In this document: one piece after another, positions 26,801 through 34,734 of the stretch
How positions within the stretch are numbered: position 1 is the stretch's first letter
Layout: every line of letters starts with the position of its first letter
Assembly: GCA_008828725.1 (NCBI GenBank)
Contig: MEHQ01003945.1
Coordinates: 1 to 64,000, forward strand
DNA: 64,000 bases
Reading direction: 5' to 3'
From: Saccharina japonica
Lineage: Eukaryota; Sar; Phaeophyceae; Laminariales; Laminariaceae
Position numbers and translations under genes: made by a program
The notes under the pieces: model-generated
Seen by the model: the letters and a program-made list of their open reading frames with translations, nothing else
Database searches by the model: none
What the model was told of the DNA's origin: nothing

Positions 26801-29800
26801 ACATGCCTCGCTCCCTCAACAAAAACTAAAGTGTTCAACACATACGTAGTGTTTGACATAAAATATTCGCCATACGAGCCGGGCCAGCCAAAAAAATATT
26901 TTAAAGAAGATTGGCCATGCCCCGACCAATTTAATGAATCTGGGCCTGAAATTTGGAGACAGTGTAGATCATGTACTAATCATAATCAACACACTTGCCG
27001 CCTGCCCTTCTTTTTTTTATTTCCTCGAGCGACATACGAAGATCCCCAAAAAAAAAAAAATGCAAAAGCGATCAAAACTACTTGGAAAAAAACAAAATCA
27101 AAGAGGGCAGGCGACGGGTATTTTTGCACGTACGGTTCAAAGACGTGGTTAAAATGTCAGAGTAAAACTCTCAAAATTGGTCGGGGCATGGCGGAAATAC
27201 CATGTTTCCGTGATAACTTGACTTATGTATGGAATCGAGTTTTGGTCACATCGCTTGATGGGTGGCGAATTAGGCAACGAGTAGGGCTGTGAGTTGGCTG
27301 ACTAATAGTTGCCAGCTAGTTATTAGCTGGCTAGTTATTTAAGTTAGTTGCGGCGGTGCCAACTATCCAACTATTTTTGCTTTTTGGGTTTCCTTGCTTG
27401 TAGGAAGGCTTGTTTGGTACGAGGTGTGTATTTCTCGGCGTCCCCAAGCAGTACCACCACGCACAGAGAGAGGCCTTCCACAACTCGTGGCGCATCAACC
27501 CATCGCCATCGACGGTGCCGGTGCCGATGGCAGGGCCGAGGGTGCCGGCACCGCTGAGCCTGGCCTGTCGATGGACTATGGCGATGATGGAGCGTCCGAC
27601 CAAGAAGTGACTGAACCGAGCGCTCCTCCGAAAGCGAGTGCACGCGACAAGGTAGCGGTTCGCTACCGCGTACAGAAGGAGCGCCGGCTTTCCAAGCCCC
27701 CCAAACGGGGACAGGGATTCATACTTTGATGCGAGATGATTTGTGGGGTTCTGCATGTTTGTAATAGTACATCTGGGACAATATTTTCAATATATTCCCC
27801 GCACCAAGCTGCATTTTTAGGATGTCTTGAGCTGTGTTTGGAAATCTGGAGGCACCGTCAGGAAACTCAACACTGCGCGCAGCTTCTCACGATTTTGTTT
27901 AATATTTATTGTACCGAAAAACGTATAATCAAGCCCCTTGTTTCCCTGGGTGTAATACTTTTCACATCCAAATTCTGAGCACTGATTTGGGGAGCTATGA
28001 CCATAGGCCGCCGGCCATTTTTTTCGCAATAAGAAAACAGCTTTTGAGGGAGATATGAGGGAAGTAATGTATATTGAAGATCGTTTTCCCCTGGTTACTA
28101 CTGTTTGACAAATCGTGCGATATACAAATAGAATACGGCAAACGATTGCTCTCGTCCACACCTCCAGACCGTTTATTTTTCGTTTGCAGCAATAAAATGA
28201 AATTGCGTGAGATATTCATAATTTTGCCCAAAATGACCGCTTTTGGTCGATTTTGGCCTTTTAGAGTTTTTTTTAATGCATTGTTGCGTAACTACTTGAA
28301 TTTAGTGCGGATTTTTGTTTTTCTTTCTCGTTCTCAGCATCGATTCCTCTTGTCTTTGCGGTCACGAATATGGTTGTATCATACTCTAGCTACGTACACC
28401 TCTCATGCCTCTGTGCTCCCATCGGTTGTTGTGTTGTGTAGGGACGTTTTGCGTCGGTAGAATGCTCGGTGTGTGTAGGCCGATGAAACTGAGAGCCAAA
28501 AGTTACCGTAACTTTTGATCAAATCCTTAATTCGCTAAAAAAGTACTTTTTTTGCCGATTTTAAAAAAAAAAGACCTCAAATCCTCTCTTCGGGAGAAAT
28601 TTTAGAGAAGTAAAAGTAAAAAAACAAAACGCAAACACTCTACGTAGTTATGACTATAAACGGCATTGGAAATATTTTATGCCGGACGGACCATACGAGT
28701 ATACAGTAAATGGTAGAACTCTGGTATTATGGTTCATGCGGTCAACTGTGATGGCGGGACTTTGTCCCAACGTGCTATTACTGTAATAATACAAGTATGT
28801 CTCTGTCATAAGTGTGTCAACTAGATGATGAGCACCTCTGGCTCGGGTGTTTGAGTGATGCTCGCCCTGAGCTGTGTGTCGATCCCAGTCTATTTTGTGT
28901 CCTATTTTTAGTTTGTACTGGTGATGTGCTACTGCCTGCCTCACGAGTATTTTTTTTTTTTTTTTTTTGTCCATCCCATTTATTATCTTCGCACTTCCGT
29001 CTTTCTCCCTCCCTAGTCGTAACTCGGATCCGGGGTCACAAAGTAGGCTCCTCTCCCTCCTCCCCCACTACGGTTCTTGCTTTGCATTTTTATCGCGAGA
29101 ATATTTCAGCACTTTCTTCCCTCTCGTCAACTCTCGTCGAATTTTGCCTACCCACGCTATAATATGCGCTCTCGACAGTCGGTGTCATTTGAGACTAAAA
29201 ACCTCCATGGAGAGAATCGAACCCTCGACAACCGCCCCAAAAGGCTTCGTGGCTACCAGTTAGACCACCGGGGCGACCGGCTTGATGTACCATATATTTC
29301 TGGTGCAACTCTTTAATATCCGACAAACTGAGACGAAGTTTAGAAATATACCTATTTCGTGATCAAAACCAGAGATAAACTTGGCCCATTTATCATGCTT
29401 TTTGTGTGTAAAATAAAGCCAAATAGCGTAACTTTTGGCTCCGGCGGCGCCTTCAGCGGGATCCTCCGGAGGCGCCTCCGGCGGGCCCTCCGGGGGCGCC
29501 TCCAGCGGGGCCCCCTCGGCCAGGGGGGGCTTTTTTGGCTCGCTTCGCTCGCCTGACTTTAGTCGACTAGTTGGCTGGCTAAAGTCAGTTAGTTGGCTGG
29601 CTACCAGCCAACTAATAACTAGCCGGGAACTCCAGCCAACTCACAGCCCTAGCAACGAGGCTTGGATCGATCTTCTCCTTGCGTCTTCAGCATTGTCTCC
29701 ACCAAATTTCATATTGATCGAAAATGTCATTCTTATACGAAATTAAAATAAAACAAAGGGCTTTAGCCAAAACCAGGCACACCTGGTCACTTTGGTGCCA

Positions 29801-32800
29801 AAAACAGGTACTCCACTAAAACCAAGTATAAACCACACGCTAGAACACCTCTCATTGGCCAGCCTCACATCGTACCTGATTTTGGCATGAAAATGGTCAG
29901 GTACAACTGGATTTGTCTACTTTGGTTGGCTTTCAACTGATTTTGGCGAATTTTGAGCCAATCAGAGGCCATACGTACACTGTCTCCTATACGCCCGACA
30001 CGAAGACATCACCACACTACGTGCATACGACCCGCCACTGTTCGTTTGGTCTCTTCACAATATGACAGTTTCGTGTCGTTTCGGGTGGTAGGTATTTTAT
30101 TGGTTATTCCGCCGCTTTTGTCTTCCAGGCTGATGTGCTGGCGGATGCCATGGATGGCCCCTAGGGCCATCCCCTTTTGCCTCTCCCTGTTGGGACGACT
30201 AATACGATGACTTGAAACAATCTCACAAGGTGCTCGAACATGGCCTTTACGAACAGCCACAACGACTACAGAACGTATCATACGCGCGCATACAGCACAA
30301 TGGACCTGTTGTAATATATTACGTACTGCTGCTTGCTGACACGGAACGGAAAGCGAGCAGTTCAGTCTCAAGTTAACTCGAAGTTTTGTTCGTATGCTAT
30401 CAATGTGGCTACGACTATATACATACGTATGTACCTGGTACAAGAATACAGAAATACACGTCGTAGGAGCGAGTGTGATCACGAAATCAATGAAAGCATA
30501 CGACAAAAATTAAAACCCGTACTGAAAATAGCATACAACATTTATCAAGAGTTTGGAGGACGCACACATTCGCTATCATTCTGTTGTTCAGGCGCAAATT
30601 CAAAAGTATGTTTGATTATTTCTCACAGCCAAAATGTCCTGAAAAACACCGTTCGTGGCGTGCGTTTTTCACTTAATTTTAGTACATACCTGATTTTGGC
30701 TCAAATGGATCAGGTATACCTGATTTTGGCAGTTGCCCTAAAACCAACGTTGCTGGCTTCCCTACACACCGACACCTGCAACCTTACCATTTGTGCGTCT
30801 ACCCGTCACTTACTCTTGGGATGTTATCCTTTTGCAGAAAGAGGTCAGCTCCCTTAAAAACGGTGAAACACGAAAAAAATGATTTACCGAGCACCCGGAT
30901 CATGACGAATGCCCTCCAAATTCGGATAGAACTCGGAGGGAAAACATACTCGAAACCATCGATTACCTCGCCTATAGAGAGAGTGAACCCACACGCTACC
31001 CCCTCCGTAGTATATAGTCGTATGACTACGGCCATGCGTGACATGAGTTCACCCTCCCCCTGTTCCCTTTAATCCGCGGTCGATTATCCTTTGAAGTTGA
31101 CTTTTGATTTTTCAATGGTTGAAAATCAACGGGTGATGTTTGAACGGTTTCAAGGCAAGGGTTGCAAGCCAACGGAATCAGTCAGGGAAACATGCCCTTT
31201 TCACTTTTCACCCCTGGATATTTCAACGGGAAAATGGGAGTACGATTTCCGGCCCCCCTCTCCGTCCCAGAATATACCAAATGATTATCGTATGGGAGCG
31301 ATATATCCTGCCCCATTTTTCGCCCCTAAGCATGTCAACGGAACTATGCGATCAAGCTTCCCTGCACCCTACCCCCACGTCTCGGTGGGTTCATCGGCCT
31401 TTCCCCAAGCAGAGCGAAACCGCCGCAGCGGGCTTCGACTACATCAAGTACGCAGCGGAGAGGATACGGTCGTACCGACACTTCTCCGGCATTCTCCTAC
31501 CCCCGCCCGCCAACTAGCTCAGCAATCGCGAGAACCCCGACAGTGGCAGTGGCGTAGCTCGAGCTGTATATGGGGCGTGGGTGGCACGACCCCCATGGTT
31601 GATAGCGGAGAGCGGAAATCGGAGAGCGGAACACGGGAGATGGTCGAAGAGAAGGTTGGGTGTTCTGGATGGTCTTCTGTTGGAGTTGACCGGCGTTGTT
31701 TAGTCGGTGGAGGTGGTCGAAGAGTAGGTTGGGTATTCTGGATGGTCTCCTGTCGGAATTGGCTAGCGTTGTTTAGTTCGCTTGCAACAGTTTAGCGACC
31801 TAGGAAAGCCGGCAGCCGTGTGTGTGGCCTGCTTTTAGCCTTTTACAAAGCCGTGCGGGATGTTGCGCGCGAGAGATGGCCTGATGGGGCATAAAACATA
31901 CTTCGTATGACGAGGTTGCTCCGTTCTATGGGTCTTTCGTGTTTGTGCCCCCCGAGAGAAAGCGGCGGTGTAGTCTTTGTCGGCATGGGAAGGTCGCGGC
32001 TGTGGCTTATCGCGACGCGTTCCACTCGCATTAGTTACTTTTTGTGTAGCGTTAATATATGCTAGGGTTTAGAATGGGCCTTTCCGCCCCAATGGCGGAT
32101 CGGCAGTATTCTGGATTTACCAGTGCATCCGAACGAGCTACAAACTTACGATAGTAGCAGTAATCATGGCGAATACAAGACTTAGGAGTTATCCATGCAA
32201 AAAACTAACACATAACCCAGGCAAAGACGCAATCCCCGCTGTGGTATTGCGTGGGTGGTCAAAATTGACTTGATTTCAGTGTAGGCATCGAAATTAACTT
32301 GGTGTTTGTGTGGGGGTCGAAAACGTGACTTGGGTCTAGTGTCTGGATCGAAATTCGCTTGGGTTTCGTGTTGGGCATCGAAAGTGACCTAATTTAAGAG
32401 TGGGAATCTAAATTGACGTGCTTTCAGTGTTGGAGTGGAAGTTAACTTGCTTTTTGTGTGGGGCATCGGAATCGACTTGTTTAAAAGTGTGGGGATCGAA
32501 AGTGACTTTATTTCAATGTGGGGATCGGAATTGAAATGCTTTTTGTGATGGAGTCGACAATTACTTTTAATAATAGTATCTGGATGGACATTAATTTTAT
32601 TTTTGCGCGGGGATCAAAGCTGGTTTGGTTTCTGTGCGAGGGATCGAAAGCTTTTTCGTTTTTTGTGCGCGGGATCGAAATTAACTTGGTTCAGTGTGGG
32701 ACCGTTAGTTGTCTTGGCTTCGTGCAGGCCGAAAATATCTTGGTTTTAAATATTTATATGTGCGCGGGCCGAAATTACTTGTTTTTTTTTGTACGGGCTC

Positions 32801-34698
32801 GAAAATGACATGATTTTTAGTTTGGGAACCGATTGACTTGTTTTTTCTTGTGTTTTTGGTCAAAATTGATTTGGTTTCTGTGTTGGGGCGTTACCATTGA
32901 CTCGTTTTTAACGTGGGGGTCGAATCTGACGTGGTTTTTGTGTTTTTGGTCGAAATTGACTTTGTTCTTGTATGCGGGCCGGAAATTACTTGGTTTTGGC
33001 GTATGTATGTAAATTTACTCGGTTGTAATTCGGTGGTTCGAAATCTTGATTTCCGTGTGGGAGCTCCGACGTGACTCGGTTTCAGTGAAGGGATCGGAAT
33101 CGGCATGTTATTTGTGTGGGAGTCGAAAATTACTTTGTGGATCGAAATTGACCTGGTTTATGGTTGGTAATCAGAGTTGGCTTGGTTTCTGTACGAGGGA
33201 TCGAAATTGACTTCGGTTTTGTGCGCGGGCCGAAATCACTTGGTTTTTGAGTGCGGGATCGAAATTGACTCGGTTCAGTGTGGGGATCGTAATAGACTTG
33301 GGTTTGTGTGGGCCAAAAATGACTTGGTTTCTACTAATTGTATGGGGATCGATTGACTTGGTTTTAGTGTCGATGATCGAAATTGACTTATTTTTGGTAT
33401 ACGGACCGAAAAGGACTTGGTTTATGTATTGATTCCAGTGTAGGGATCAAACTTGACTTAGTTTTTGTGTGGAGGTCGAACATGCTTTCGGTGTCTGGAT
33501 CGAAATTGACTTGGTTTTTGTGTCGGGGCATTAAAATCGATTTTATCAGAGTTGGATTTTTTTTGCAGTAGGAAACAAATGGCGCCAGCAGTGGTCGAGC
33601 CACCCAAGAGTGGCCATGATGGTGATGAACTGGCGTTTCGAGGGTTTGGGTTTTNTGTCGATCTGTTTGTCACACCATACTACTACTGCTGTTGTTGTAC
33701 TATTAATAGCACACATAGTCACGAAAAGGCATAAATCACACCCACACAGCAGGCAGCGCAGCTGTGAGCCGTGTTGCTCTGCTTTCTCTTCCTTTCGAAT
33801 ATAGAGCTTTGTTGTCCTGGAGCATGGAGATCTATCTATCTATACTATGCATTTGCAAGTACAGGTACTCTTTTTTTTATACTTTTGTGGTGAACGACTG
33901 CTGCTGCTGTCGCGTCGTAGGTGCTTTTTGCCACATGCTACATACCAGTACTCCTGTCCTGCAGTACGATACACGGTTGTACGTACGTACAGCAGTACGT
34001 ATTTCGCTGCATTGCACCATGAATCTCTTGGCATTTTCAAGTCCCGTCCTCTAGAACAACATCGTGGACCTCTTCTGCCCCTTTCCTTGCACGAGCGTAG
34101 CAGACGGCATCAACCGCCCTCGGAGGGGAGCGTTGCTTTCTTCGCGAAAGTTTTTCGTGTTGGAAGATAGGTATTCGCTTTGTCCTGTATTTGCCGACAT
34201 ACGGATGGAGCTCTTGGCATTATCAAGTCGCCAGTTGCAGCTAATTTATGTTCCTCTTTTACCCTTTTCACATTGTTTGGTTATATTCTTCCTTCCGCGA
34301 GCGTAGCGGGCGGCGTTAGCCGCCTGCGCAGCGGAGCCCTTGTATATATATATATGCATGTGATTTCGGTGATTGGCGATTTGGTGGCTTCGGCTGATTG
34401 GCTCGGGGGCCTAAATAAGAACGCGCAGCATTAGAAAGTGAGCTTTCGCGCGAGCCCAGATTAAGAAAGTCAGCCTGAAGAACCCGATTTCCGGTTTCTT
34501 GTGGGATGGCTGGTACTACTGCTGTACTCGTACTGTTGTGCTGTAATGAGGGTTCTGGTTGGCAGAAAAAGGAGAGAGAGCGCTGTGAAAACCAGCTACT
34601 GCTACTACTGCTGTGTGCTGAGGTGGCTAGTAGCTTGTGGTTCGGAGATGACGGAGAGAAAGAGCGGTGCTATGTGGGTGGGAGAGGGAGCAAATCAT

Positions 34699-34734
<36 letters not shown>

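Noticed and set aside
31010..31050. 5S-rRNA-like start (GACTACGGCCATGCG), also near 55136
   Set aside because: Only about 20 bases resemble 5S rRNA; internal control regions and the 3' half are missing.
31091..31795. 234-codon plus-strand open frame
   Set aside because: Ends in a tandem duplication, no recognisable domain or splice context; probably chance in the giant intron.
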